Both the position numbers and the translations under genes were made by a program. Shown here one piece after another: positions 1 through 7,997 of a stretch of 64,000 bases of DNA. The notes under the pieces were generated by a model. The model ran no database searches. It had not been told where the DNA came from and worked only from the letters and a program-made list of their open reading frames with translations. Where the stretch lies: positions 1 through 64,000 of the forward strand of contig JAPFDH010000074.1 of NCBI GenBank assembly GCA_026169045.1, written 5' to 3'. The stretch comes from Lachnospiraceae bacterium. GTDB taxonomy: Bacteria > Bacillota > Clostridia > Lachnospirales > Lachnospiraceae. Every line of letters starts with the position of its first letter. Position 1 is the first letter of the stretch.

Positions 1-141
1 AACGGGAGAGAAAATTATGCTTGCATAATTTTTCGACCGGTCAGACCTATGAGCTGAGCGCCTGTAAATGAGTAAAACAGTGGCGACAGCCACAATAAGC
101 ACGCAGTGCGGTTTTACGAATGGCGCGGGCTGAACTGTTAC
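1..141. repeat. Dispersed repeat, copy 1 (cut by window edge)
   Basis: Non-coding element seen directly. Its sequence is about 96% identical, by eye (about five differences over 141 bases), to the reverse complement of 12633-12797. The right end carries the terminal inverted repeat GGCTGAACTGTTAC (128-141). The matching left terminus, about 24 bases, lies outside the window. Inside are a perfect palindrome ATTATGCTTGCATAAT, the palindrome GACCGGTC, and a hairpin with arms GTGGC/GCCAC. No meaningful ORF is present. It looks like a MITE or a structured intergenic repeat; which of the two cannot be decided from sequence alone. Confidence 0.85.
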
Positions 142-180
142 AATTCCATAACGTCCGCCCACGGCTCGTTGTCTACGCGC

Positions 181-238
181 AAATAAAAGACATCCGCAGG
201 CGGGCTTTCTATACCAAAAGCCTACACAGCGAATGTCT
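181..238 (-). terminator. Rho-independent terminator of glgA
   Basis: A long imperfect hairpin lies downstream of the glgA stop. The outer arms are AGACATCCGC and GCGAATGTCT and the inner arms GGCTTT and AAAGCC. On the minus strand it is followed by a T-rich stretch (TTTTATTT). It separates glgA from repeat copy 1. Confidence 0.75.
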
Positions 239-292
239 TCTGAATGTAATCTTTCATTTTGTAATACTGCATTGTTTCACTGATTTTTCATT

Positions 293-1771
293 TTATAACA
301 TATTGGTTTCGTCTTCTTTATCACCGGATGGATCCAGCAATTTATCATACAATTTTTCATATTCTCTGGCTGAAGAATTCCAGGAGAAATCTTTTTCCAT
401 TGCTCTCTTCTGCATCGTAGTCCATGCTGCTTTGTCGTTATAAAATACCTTTTTCGCGTAATTGATGATACTAAGCATCTCATGAGCATTATAATTGGCA
501 AAGGAAAATCCTGTTCCGGAACCATCGACTTCATTATAAGCTTCTACCGTATCGCGAAGACCGCCTGTCTCTCTTACGATAGGAAGTGTACCATAACGAA
601 GACTCATCAGCTGACTGAGTCCGCATGGTTCGAATAACGAAGGCATTAAAAATGCATCGCAGGATGCGTAAATCTTATGGGACATTGGTTCCGAGTAATA
701 GATATTTGCGGATACTCTGTCCGAATATTTATCCGCATAATATCGGAACATATCTTCATAACGCCGTTCACCGGTTCCCAATACGACAAGCTGAACATCT
801 TCCGCACAGATCTGTTCCATCACACAATCGATTAAGTCAAATCCTTTCTGGTCGGTCAGTCTGGAGACAATACCCAGCATAAATGCTTTCGGATTTTCTT
901 CAAATCCCAGTTCTCTTTGAAGAGCAGCTTTATTTTTCGCCTTTTTCTCCACAAAATCTTCTGAACTGTAGCAAACAGCAATATCGGGATCTGTTTCCGG
1001 ATTATAAAAACTATAGTCAATTCCGTTTACAATTCCATAGAGACTGTTGGAACGAGCCCGAAGCAGTCCATCCAATCCTTCTCCGTAAAAGCTTGTTTTA
1101 ATTTCTTCCGCATATGTCTTGCTGACTGTGGTAATGATATCAGAATATACCAAACCACCCTTTAAAAGATTTCCGTTATTATATGATTCCAGTTTATCGT
1201 TGGTAAAGTAATAATCGGACAGCCCTGTCATATAACGAATGGTATCAATCGCCCAAGTTCCCTGGAATTTCAAATTATGAATCGTAAATATGGTCTTAAT
1301 TCCCCGGAAAAACGGATCTCCCTGAAAACTATCGTTTAAATATACAGAAACCAGACCGGTCTGCCAGTCATTACAATGAATGATATCCGGACGGAACCCA
1401 ATCAGCGGAAGGGAAGAAAGAACTGCTTTGGAAAAGAATGAAAACTTTTCGATATCCTCATACATATTGCTGTAAGGCCATGGCCCTCCAAAATAGAACT
1501 CACTGTCTATAAAATAAAAATGTACTCCCTGATACTCCATTTCAAGAATACCAACATACTGATTACGGAAGCAAAAATCCGTATAAAAATGGGTAATATA
1601 TTTCATCTGCGAACGATATTCTTCTTTTATGCAAAGATATTTTGGCAGCATAACCCTGACATCATATTTTGTTTTATCGAAATACTTCGGCAGAGAACCC
1701 ACGACATCAGCCAGTCCTCCCGTTTTTATAAAAGGAACGCACTCTGATGCGACAAGCAATACTCTTTTCAT
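293..1771 (-). CDS. glgA: Glycogen synthase (GT5, ADP-glucose type)
   Basis: Transfers glucose from ADP-glucose to growing alpha-1,4-glucan in glycogen storage. The 492-residue length is typical of bacterial GlgA. The N-terminus has the KTGGLADV signature that binds the sugar nucleotide (about residues 16-23). The C-terminal GT-B half carries SRLTDQKGFDL and the EPCGLSQL/ETGGLRDTV region with the conserved Glu and Gly residues. The start follows a strong AGGAGGG ribosome site. The gene stands alone between its own promoter and terminator, with no other glg genes in view. The C-terminal tail is short and acidic. Identification is secure. Confidence 0.95.
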   Translation of the reverse strand: MKRVLLVASECVPFIKTGGLADVVGSLPKYFDKTKYDVRVMLPKYLCIKEEYRSQMKYITHFYTDFCFRNQYVGILEMEYQGVHFYFIDSEFYFGGPWPYSNMYEDIEKFSFFSKAVLSSLPLIGFRPDIIHCNDWQTGLVSVYLNDSFQGDPFFRGIKTIFTIHNLKFQGTWAIDTIRYMTGLSDYYFTNDKLESYNNGNLLKGGLVYSDIITTVSKTYAEEIKTSFYGEGLDGLLRARSNSLYGIVNGIDYSFYNPETDPDIAVCYSSEDFVEKKAKNKAALQRELGFEENPKAFMLGIVSRLTDQKGFDLIDCVMEQICAEDVQLVVLGTGERRYEDMFRYYADKYSDRVSANIYYSEPMSHKIYASCDAFLMPSLFEPCGLSQLMSLRYGTLPIVRETGGLRDTVEAYNEVDGSGTGFSFANYNAHEMLSIINYAKKVFYNDKAAWTTMQKRAMEKDFSWNSSAREYEKLYDKLLDPSGDKEDETNML

Positions 1772-1802
1772 TCGTATCCCTCCTAGCGATATATTTGTCT
1801 AT

Positions 1803-1831
1803 ATTATACACTAGGAAATGGAACTTTGGAA
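1803..1831 (-). promoter_or_regulatory. Putative sigma-A promoter of glgA
   Basis: On the minus strand a consensus -10 TATAAT (1803-1808) lies 17 bases after a weak -35 TTCCAA (1826-1831), about 30 bases upstream of the glgA start. The -10 is strong and the -35 poor, so strength and regulation are uncertain. Confidence 0.45.
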
Positions 1832-1877
1832 GTATTTTGTCTCACTTTTCCATAAAACTCTTCGTGTTTTTCCGCAA

Positions 1878-2675
1878 TTATTTTTTAGATTTGTAATCCA
1901 AACGAATACGGTCGGAAATTAACGCTATAAATTCTGAATTTGTCGGTTTACCCTTACCATTGTGAATCGTATATCCGAAAAGTTCGTCAATCGTATCCAT
2001 TTTTCCTCTGCTCCAAGCCACTTCAATCGCATGACGGATTGCTCTTTCCACACGGCTTGGTGTCGTCTGATAATGTTTGGCAATTTCCGGATACAAAATC
2101 TTTGTGATGGAATTTAACATATCCATATCTTCCACACACATCATGATGGCATCTCTCAAATACTGATATCCTTTGATATGTGCCGGTACACCGATTTCAT
2201 GAATCATATCGGTCACATCCTGTTCCAATGTTTTCTTGGTTTCAGATGCCTGCGGAATATAATCCTGTCTGTTAAATTCATTCATCTTCAGTTTTTTACA
2301 TTTTCCGATTTGCTTTACACGATTTAAAATTGTCTGGTTATCAAATGGCTTCATAATATAATACGTTGCGCCAAGGTTCATGGCATCTTCCGTCACCGAC
2401 TCATTACGAATTCCGGAAATAACAATAAATGATGGTATTTTCTGTATATGGCTGTCATTTCTTATTTTGTCCATAACACTCAATCCGTCAATTCTCGGCA
2501 TCACCAGATCCAATAACACTACATCCGGCTGTTTTTCTTTAATTAATTCCACTGCTTCGGCCCCATCCAAAGCAGTCCCCACAACATTGATATCGCTGTC
2601 TGCTTTCAAAATTTCCCCCAGCACTTCAACTATCCTTTCATTATCGTCAGCAATTGCGACTGTTAATCTTGACAT
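1878..2675 (-). CDS. spo0A: Sporulation master response regulator Spo0A
   Basis: Phosphorelay-activated transcription factor that commits the cell to sporulation. The N-terminal receiver (about residues 4-125) has the acidic pair D10/D11, the phosphoacceptor D56 in LLDLVMP and the Lys in MKPF. A linker is followed by the Spo0A effector domain (about 150-263) with its DNA-recognition helix in the [18 protein letters not shown] region. The 265-residue length matches the family. The start has an AGAGGAGG ribosome site. It lies directly downstream of spoIVB, the usual Firmicute order, but 220 bases of AT-rich sequence with two promoter-like elements separate them, so it is probably transcribed on its own. 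Confidence 0.97.
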   Translation of the reverse strand: MSRLTVAIADDNERIVEVLGEILKADSDINVVGTALDGAEAVELIKEKQPDVVLLDLVMPRIDGLSVMDKIRNDSHIQKIPSFIVISGIRNESVTEDAMNLGATYYIMKPFDNQTILNRVKQIGKCKKLKMNEFNRQDYIPQASETKKTLEQDVTDMIHEIGVPAHIKGYQYLRDAIMMCVEDMDMLNSITKILYPEIAKHYQTTPSRVERAIRHAIEVAWSRGKMDTIDELFGYTIHNGKGKPTNSEFIALISDRIRLDYKSKK

Positions 2676-2716
2676 TTTTCATCCTCCTCTTTCTGGCTAA
2701 TCTAAAAACAAGAGTT

Positions 2717-2745
2717 ATTATAGGGAAGAAACTCGTTTTTCACAA
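2717..2745 (-). promoter_or_regulatory. Putative vegetative (sigma-A) promoter of spo0A
   Basis: TTGTGA (2740-2745), a 17-base spacer and a perfect TATAAT (2717-2722) on the minus strand, about 40 bases before the spo0A start. It corresponds in position to the proximal vegetative promoter known from Bacillus subtilis spo0A. Confidence 0.6.
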
Positions 2746-2816
2746 CATAAAAAGCTCGCACAATTCTTGTTTTTATTTAATTATTTGACATAAATATACA
2801 TTTATTATTTTACAAC

Positions 2817-2846
2817 ATATTCAGTAAAACATCAAGTATTTCCTTA
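2817..2846 (-). promoter_or_regulatory. Putative sigma-H promoter of spo0A
   Basis: On the minus strand TAAGGAAAT (2838-2846) is followed after 12 bases by ACTGAATAT (2817-2825). This fits the sigma-H pattern RnAGGAwWW-N11/12-RnnGAATww with one mismatch. In B. subtilis spo0A also has a sigma-H sporulation promoter; the assignment here is by pattern only. Confidence 0.5.
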
Positions 2847-2898
2847 GATACAATCTGTAAAATAACGTTTTTGTATCATTTTGTCCTGTTCTTAGCCT

Positions 2899-3933
2899 TT
2901 AGCGCATCATATCTTCAATGAAAATGCCGTAACCTTTTGTCGAATCCTGTACCAAAACATGGGTGACCGCCCCGATCAATTTCCCATCCTGAATAATTGG
3001 ACTTCCACTCATTCCCTGAACAATCCCTCCGGTCTTGTCAAGAAGTCTTGGATCTGTCACCTGAAGAACCAATTCTTTTTTATCACCCTCTCTGGACGCA
3101 TTTACTTCTAAAATGGATATGGTATAATCGTTTCTCTGTCCATCCAATGTGGTACGTATTACCGCCTCACCGGTATGCACTTCATCCTTTTCTGCCACTT
3201 CTACCCACTCTTGATTCACATCTGCCAAAAAGGCCTCTGATACTGTCCCGAAAATTCCACACTGTGTGTTGGAAAAAATATCTCCGCACTGAGAGTCTTT
3301 TCCATAGCAAATGACTCCTGCCAGAGAACCGGGATTTCCGGATTCGCCTTTAATAATACTGCGAATCTGTGTCTGATATAATTGACCATTTGAAATCGCT
3401 ACCAATTCCCCGGTATCCATATCACTGATTCCATGACCCAGGGCACCAAAGTTCCCATTTTCATCAATATATGTCATGGTTCCGATTCCCTGTGTGTCAT
3501 CTCGCACCCAGATTCCCAATTTATATTCTCCCAAAGAAGTTGTCACTGGCTGCATACGTACATCCAAAGTTTCCTGATCTCTGCGAATGGTCAAAACCGC
3601 ATCTTCTCCCCCACTCTTTCCGACCATCTGCAATAATTCCTCTTTTTCCCGAATCGCCACACCGTTATAACCCAGAATATAATCTCCGGCTTTTACAATA
3701 TCCTTTGCCGGTTCTTTTTCCAGACCATCCAATCCCATAACAGCGGATGTACCTATCACCATAATTCCATCGGTCTGCATGTAGATTCCAATGGGCATAC
3801 CACAGGGAATGACTTTATCTCCTTCTTCAGCCAATACCTTTATGGAACAGTTGCCCAATAATATCCCTATGGCTAAAACCGTGCACATGGTGAAATTCAT
3901 TCGTTTTTTTATTTTTCTTTTCCATTCTTTCAT
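2899..3933 (-). CDS. spoIVB: Sporulation serine protease SpoIVB (S55)
   Basis: Forespore-secreted protease which, in Bacillus, cleaves SpoIVFA and so triggers pro-sigma-K processing. An N-terminal membrane/signal segment (about residues 14-35) leads to a PDZ domain (about 65-130, with AGDYILGYNG) and an S55 protease domain. The catalytic His is in ALGHGIS (about residue 171) and the Ser in GMSGSP (about 311). At 344 residues it is somewhat short for the family but complete. It sits between recN and spo0A, as in other endospore formers. Upstream there is an 8-bp dyad next to the ribosome site and a sporulation-type -10-like sequence. I see no clear SpoIVFB homologue in this window. Confidence 0.95.
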   Translation of the reverse strand: MKEWKRKIKKRMNFTMCTVLAIGILLGNCSIKVLAEEGDKVIPCGMPIGIYMQTDGIMVIGTSAVMGLDGLEKEPAKDIVKAGDYILGYNGVAIREKEELLQMVGKSGGEDAVLTIRRDQETLDVRMQPVTTSLGEYKLGIWVRDDTQGIGTMTYIDENGNFGALGHGISDMDTGELVAISNGQLYQTQIRSIIKGESGNPGSLAGVICYGKDSQCGDIFSNTQCGIFGTVSEAFLADVNQEWVEVAEKDEVHTGEAVIRTTLDGQRNDYTISILEVNASREGDKKELVLQVTDPRLLDKTGGIVQGMSGSPIIQDGKLIGAVTHVLVQDSTKGYGIFIEDMMR

Positions 3934-3942
3934 TGCTCCACC

Positions 3943-3969
3943 CTATCCTTTCGTGAATTTCAAGGATAG
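3943..3969 (-). promoter_or_regulatory. Inverted repeat in spoIVB leader
   Basis: Perfect 8-bp arms CTATCCTT and AAGGATAG separated by 11 bases. On the minus strand the second arm abuts the GGGTGGAG ribosome site of spoIVB, and the first arm overlaps a TATACTA -10-like sequence. It lacks a T-tract, so it is not an obvious terminator for recN. It could be an operator or a translation-modulating hairpin. Confidence 0.4.
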
Positions 3970-3994
3970 TATATGAAGAAATTACGAATGTACT

Positions 3995-5677
3995 CTAGTG
4001 AGATTTTGTACGTTTTGCCATATCTTTCATTTCTTCTGCAGTTTTTATAACGGTTTGTGTAATTTCACTTCCGCTAAGCAATCTCGCCAATTCATCCACA
4101 CTTTCTTTTTCGTCCAAATGTTTGATATGGGTTGTGGTTGTATTGTTGTCTGCTGTTTTCTGAATCAAAAAATGTTCATCTGCCATGGAAACAATCTGAG
4201 GAAGATGACTGATGCAGATAACTTGTCTGCTATTTGCTATAATTGAAAGTTTTTCCGATACCTTTTGCGCCGTTCTTCCACTGATTCCCGCGTCGATTTC
4301 ATCAAAAATCAGTGTCATAATCTGATCCTTATCCGCCAGTACCGATTTGATTGCCAGCATAATTCTCGACAATTCTCCTCCTGATGCCACTTCCCGCAGA
4401 GGGCGGATCTTCTCGCCCGGATTGGTAGAAATTAAGAATTCCACGGAATTTTTACCTTTTTCAGAAAAACAATCTTCCTCTTTTACCTGAATTTCAAATT
4501 GAACATCCGCAAAATTCAAATCTTTCAAGGATTTTTTCATCACCTGTTCCAGATTTTTAGCATGAACTACCCGGATCTCTCCCATTTTCTTACTATATTC
4601 TTCCATTATCTGAAGTGCTTTTTCTTCTTCTTTTTTTATGGAAGCTTTATGCAGCTCAAAATTTGTCAGACGCTCATATTCTTTTTTCTTTTCTTCCAAA
4701 ACACGATGAATGCCTTCTATGGTAGGACTGTATTTATCCTCCAAATGGTGAATCACATCCAACCGTTTTTGTATTTCATAAAGTTCCTCTTCATCCACTT
4801 CCACTTCATCAATTCTGGAGGAAAGTTCCCGATTGATATCGGTAAGCAACGCTTCCAAATCCAAAATTTGATCCTGAATTTCCTTCAATGATTCATCGAA
4901 CGGAAGAATCCGGGCAATACTATGGGCACAGGATCCGATGATTTCCAAAGCACCGGCAGGATTCTCATTTCCAAGGCCATTTTGTATTTCCATAAGGCCT
5001 TCGATAATTTGTTTTCCATGGGAAAGGCGAGAATAGGTTTCTGTTAATTCCTCCTCTTCTCCCACTCTAAGGTCTGCCTCTTCGATTTCATTCATTTCAA
5101 ATTCCAAAAACGATAATTCTCTTTTTCTTGTCTCTTCATCAGAAGTATATGCAGACAATTCTTTTTTTAGTTGGAGATAGTTATGATATGCATTGGAATA
5201 TTTCTCCTGAATAGGGAGTAATTGAGATTTGGCATACAGATCCAGAATTTCCATATGTTTAGAAGGGTAAAATAAAGATTGATGTTCATGCTGTCCGTGG
5301 ATATCGATAAGCATGGATGAAATTTCTTTTACTTTGGATGCGGGAACACTTTCCCCATTGATTTTGCTGATGCTTCTGGAATCCATAATTTTTTTACTGA
5401 TAATCAGCTGTCCATCCTCCAATTCGATATCCATTTCATTTAGTTTATTCAAAATCATTTCATCGGATACGGAAAAGACCAATTCGATATATGCATAGTC
5501 TCCATGTTTCCCAATGATTTCTTTTGGTACTTTTCCTCCCAATGCAATATTAATGGATCCGATAATAATTGATTTACCGGCTCCCGTTTCTCCGCTTAAT
5601 ATATTCAGGCCGGAACCAAATAGCACTTCTGCCTCCTGAATCAGCGCCAGATTTTTTACATACAGGCTTTCCAACAT
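3995..5677 (-). CDS. recN: DNA repair protein RecN
   Basis: SMC-like ATPase that acts early at double-strand breaks. The N-terminal half holds the Walker A motif GETGAGKS (about residues 29-36). The central part (about 150-370) is rich in Glu, Lys and Leu, as expected for the antiparallel coiled coil. The C-terminal half holds the ABC-type signature region ASGGELSR, the Walker B LIFDEIDAGISG and the H-loop in ISHLPQI. The 560-residue length is normal. Start MLESLYVKNLAL is typical of the family. It lies 23 bases downstream of argR, the usual argR-recN pairing, and the two are probably co-transcribed. Confidence 0.96.
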   Translation of the reverse strand: MLESLYVKNLALIQEAEVLFGSGLNILSGETGAGKSIIIGSINIALGGKVPKEIIGKHGDYAYIELVFSVSDEMILNKLNEMDIELEDGQLIISKKIMDSRSISKINGESVPASKVKEISSMLIDIHGQHEHQSLFYPSKHMEILDLYAKSQLLPIQEKYSNAYHNYLQLKKELSAYTSDEETRKRELSFLEFEMNEIEEADLRVGEEEELTETYSRLSHGKQIIEGLMEIQNGLGNENPAGALEIIGSCAHSIARILPFDESLKEIQDQILDLEALLTDINRELSSRIDEVEVDEEELYEIQKRLDVIHHLEDKYSPTIEGIHRVLEEKKKEYERLTNFELHKASIKKEEEKALQIMEEYSKKMGEIRVVHAKNLEQVMKKSLKDLNFADVQFEIQVKEEDCFSEKGKNSVEFLISTNPGEKIRPLREVASGGELSRIMLAIKSVLADKDQIMTLIFDEIDAGISGRTAQKVSEKLSIIANSRQVICISHLPQIVSMADEHFLIQKTADNNTTTTHIKHLDEKESVDELARLLSGSEITQTVIKTAEEMKDMAKRTKSH

Positions 5678-5700
5678 AGTAATTACACTTTGTTTCCTTT

Positions 5701-6153
5701 CTATTCAGCAATCAGTTTTTTAATTTGATCCATTACAAGGATCGTTTGGTCAACACTGCGTACCGCACACATAATGGTATCATCTCCTGCTATACAACCC
5801 ACGATTTCATGAAAATGGAAGGCATCCAAAGCGGCAGCGGCAGCCATAGCCATCCCTGACACGGTCTTGATCACCAAAATATTCTGTGCCATATCCATGC
5901 TGACATAACTGTCTTTTAAAACGCGAATAAATTTTTCATTGGCAGGATCCACATGTTCCTGCTGAATGACATATCTTTGTTTTCCGCTGTCTGTACTGAT
6001 TTTCATCAGCTTTAAGGCACGAATATCTCTCGACACTGTGGCCTGGGTTACCCGATATCCTGCTTCATTTAGTTTTTTTGCCAACTCCTCCTGGGTTTCT
6101 ATTTCATATTTCCCTATGAGTTCCACAATCATTTTATGCCTGTCTACTTTCAT
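5701..6153 (-). CDS. argR: Arginine repressor ArgR
   Basis: Hexameric DNA-binding regulator that senses arginine and controls arginine biosynthesis and catabolism. An N-terminal winged helix (about residues 1-70, with TQATVSRDIRAL as the recognition segment) is followed by an arginine-binding oligomerisation domain (about 80-150, with GCIAGDDTI containing the conserved Asp pair). I place the start at 6153 because AAAGGAGG lies nine bases before that ATG and MKVDRH is a typical start; this gives 150 residues. A longer frame extends to 6204 without a ribosome site. It lies between nadK and recN in a conserved cluster. Confidence 0.95.
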   Translation of the reverse strand: MKVDRHKMIVELIGKYEIETQEELAKKLNEAGYRVTQATVSRDIRALKLMKISTDSGKQRYVIQQEHVDPANEKFIRVLKDSYVSMDMAQNILVIKTVSGMAMAAAAALDAFHFHEIVGCIAGDDTIMCAVRSVDQTILVMDQIKKLIAE

Positions 6154-6206
6154 AGCATTTGTCCTCCTTTCCAGATTTTGTCCGTTAAGACAGTGACGGA
6201 CCATGT

Positions 6207-7109
6207 TTACTGGTCCGCCATTTTTCTTCTTAATGTTTCCAGAAAGCTCACCTTACTGATTTTTACCAGTTTGGCCTTCTTATCCGATCCCTTTATGCGC
6301 AAAATATCTCCGTTCTGAAGAGGAGAAAATGCATCCGCATCAAAGTTGGATACCGGAATGGTATCTTTTGCCTCCTCCCGATGTTTTACATGAATTTCAA
6401 TCTCCACATCAGAAGGCAGAACAATACTTCTGGCATTCAGCGTATGGGGACTGATCGGAGTCAGCACAATCATATCCGATGTAGGCATAATAATCGGCCC
6501 CCCTGCCGAAAGATTATATGCCGTCGAACCGGTGGGGGTCGCAACAATCATTCCGTCTGCCTGATAATGATTCAAATATTCCCCATCTACGTAAATGTCA
6601 AATCGTATGACACACAGATTTCCGCTTCTGCTGAGTACGATATCATTCAAAGCCACATCTTCATGGATTACCTTTCCGCCCCGTATGACCTGACCGGAAA
6701 GCATCAAACGTTTCTCAACAAAATACGCCCCTTCTATCATGGAATCCAATGCCGGAAGGATGGAGGTCCTGTCAATTTCGGCAAGATATCCGAGCGTTCC
6801 CATATTGATTCCTAATATGGGGATTTCTCTATCCTTTAAATCCCGTGCCGCTTGGATAATCGTACCGTCTCCTCCCAGGACGATGACACATTCCACGTTG
6901 TCGGGAATTTGCGAACCATCCGTATATCGAAACGTTCCAAAGGGTCTGTCCTGTCCTTTTCCTGATCCTTCCTTTTCCGGCTTTTTCAAATCAATATCAC
7001 CATAAATCCGGCATTGCTTCCCTTTGTCCAGCAGATAATCCCGAATCATGAGAGCACAGCCGTATGTATCTTTTTTCTCTGTATTCGCTATAATATAAAA
7101 ATTCTCCAT
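6207..7109 (-). CDS. nadK: NAD kinase
   Basis: Phosphorylates NAD to NADP using ATP or polyphosphate and so supplies the NADP pool. Visible motifs are the GGDG ATP-binding loop (in VLGGDGTII), the following LGINMGTLGYLAEI, and the NAD-binding block DGMIVATPTGSTAYNLSAGGPI of the diacylglycerol-kinase-like fold. The length is about 300 residues. The ATG at 7109 (MENFYIIAN) has a better GGCAGGA ribosome site than the upstream ATG at 7127. It is embedded between tlyA and argR, an order found in clostridia, and ends 53 bases before argR. Confidence 0.94.
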   Translation of the reverse strand: MENFYIIANTEKKDTYGCALMIRDYLLDKGKQCRIYGDIDLKKPEKEGSGKGQDRPFGTFRYTDGSQIPDNVECVIVLGGDGTIIQAARDLKDREIPILGINMGTLGYLAEIDRTSILPALDSMIEGAYFVEKRLMLSGQVIRGGKVIHEDVALNDIVLSRSGNLCVIRFDIYVDGEYLNHYQADGMIVATPTGSTAYNLSAGGPIIMPTSDMIVLTPISPHTLNARSIVLPSDVEIEIHVKHREEAKDTIPVSNFDADAFSPLQNGDILRIKGSDKKAKLVKISKVSFLETLRRKMADQ

Positions 7110-7189
7110 AATTCCTGCCTCTTTCATACCTGTCGGCTGTCAGGTTTTCTCCCGCATGTTACCCACAAAAGACCGGATCTCTTTTTTTC

Positions 7190-7993
7190 CTATAATACCT
7201 GGTGAGAGCGTTCCACCAATTCCTTCACATCCGGATCCGGCTGATTGCTTTCTTCCAAAGTCGGTGTATTTTGCAGATACAGCAGATATTCAATATTTCC
7301 CTCCGGTCCTTTTATCGGTGAAAACTCCAGATTCAGCACAGCAAATCCTATGGATTTTGCATACTCTATTACCTGGAAAATAACCTCCTCATGAGTGGAC
7401 TTTTCCCGTACCACTCCCTTTTTTCCCACCTTTTCTCTTCCCGCTTCAAACTGGGGTTTTATCAGACATACAATTTGTCCCCGTTCTTTCATCAAGGCTT
7501 TTACCGGCTCCAAAACTTTTGTCAGTGAAATAAAAGAAACATCGATCGATACAAAGTCCACCGGTTCGCCCACTTCTTCCGGCGTCAAATAACGGATATT
7601 GGTACGCTCCATGCAGACAACCCGTTCGTCATTTCTCAATTTCCAATCCAGCTGTCCGTGGCCCACATCTACAGAAAATACTTTAACAGCTCCGTTTTGA
7701 AGCATACAATCGGTAAAACCACCTGTGGAAGCCCCCACATCCATGCAAACTTTTCCCTCTAATTCCACACCAAAATTTGCAATGGATTTTTCCAGCTTTA
7801 ATCCCCCGCGGCTGACATATTTTAATGTACTGCCCCTTACTTCAATGGGGGAATAAATATCAAACGTAGAACCTGCTTTATCTTCTTTTTGTCCATTTAC
7901 GTAAACTTGTCCGGCCATTATGATTGCCTTCGCCTTTTCCCTGGAAGGAGCCAGGCCCAAATTTACCAGCAAAACATCCAAACGTTCTTTCAT
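7190..7993 (-). CDS. tlyA: TlyA-family rRNA 2'-O-methyltransferase
   Basis: Predicted RNA ribose methyltransferase, often mislabelled hemolysin A. The N-terminal S4 RNA-binding domain (about residues 1-60: SREKAKAIIMAGQVYVNG) precedes an FtsJ-type SAM-dependent domain with DVGASTGGFTDCML as the SAM-binding motif and conserved Asp and Lys residues (SIDVSFISL, LIKPQFEAG). The start is taken at ATG 7993 (MKERLDVLL, typical of the family); a TTG at 8005 is an alternative. It overlaps or abuts the dxs stop at 7998, so translational coupling is likely. In mycobacteria TlyA methylates 16S and 23S rRNA; the target here is unknown. Confidence 0.9.
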   Translation of the reverse strand: MKERLDVLLVNLGLAPSREKAKAIIMAGQVYVNGQKEDKAGSTFDIYSPIEVRGSTLKYVSRGGLKLEKSIANFGVELEGKVCMDVGASTGGFTDCMLQNGAVKVFSVDVGHGQLDWKLRNDERVVCMERTNIRYLTPEEVGEPVDFVSIDVSFISLTKVLEPVKALMKERGQIVCLIKPQFEAGREKVGKKGVVREKSTHEEVIFQVIEYAKSIGFAVLNLEFSPIKGPEGNIEYLLYLQNTPTLEESNQPDPDVKELVERSHQVL

Positions 7994-7997
7994 ACCA

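Noticed and set aside
120-443. Plus-strand ORF opposite glgA and across repeat copy 1.
   Set aside because: It begins in the repeat and runs antisense to glgA, with no ribosome site; a shadow frame.
2936-2946. TGTCGAA, a Spo0A-box core, near the end of spoIVB.
   Set aside because: A seven-base core in coding sequence is expected several times by chance in 64 kb and lies too far from a promoter.
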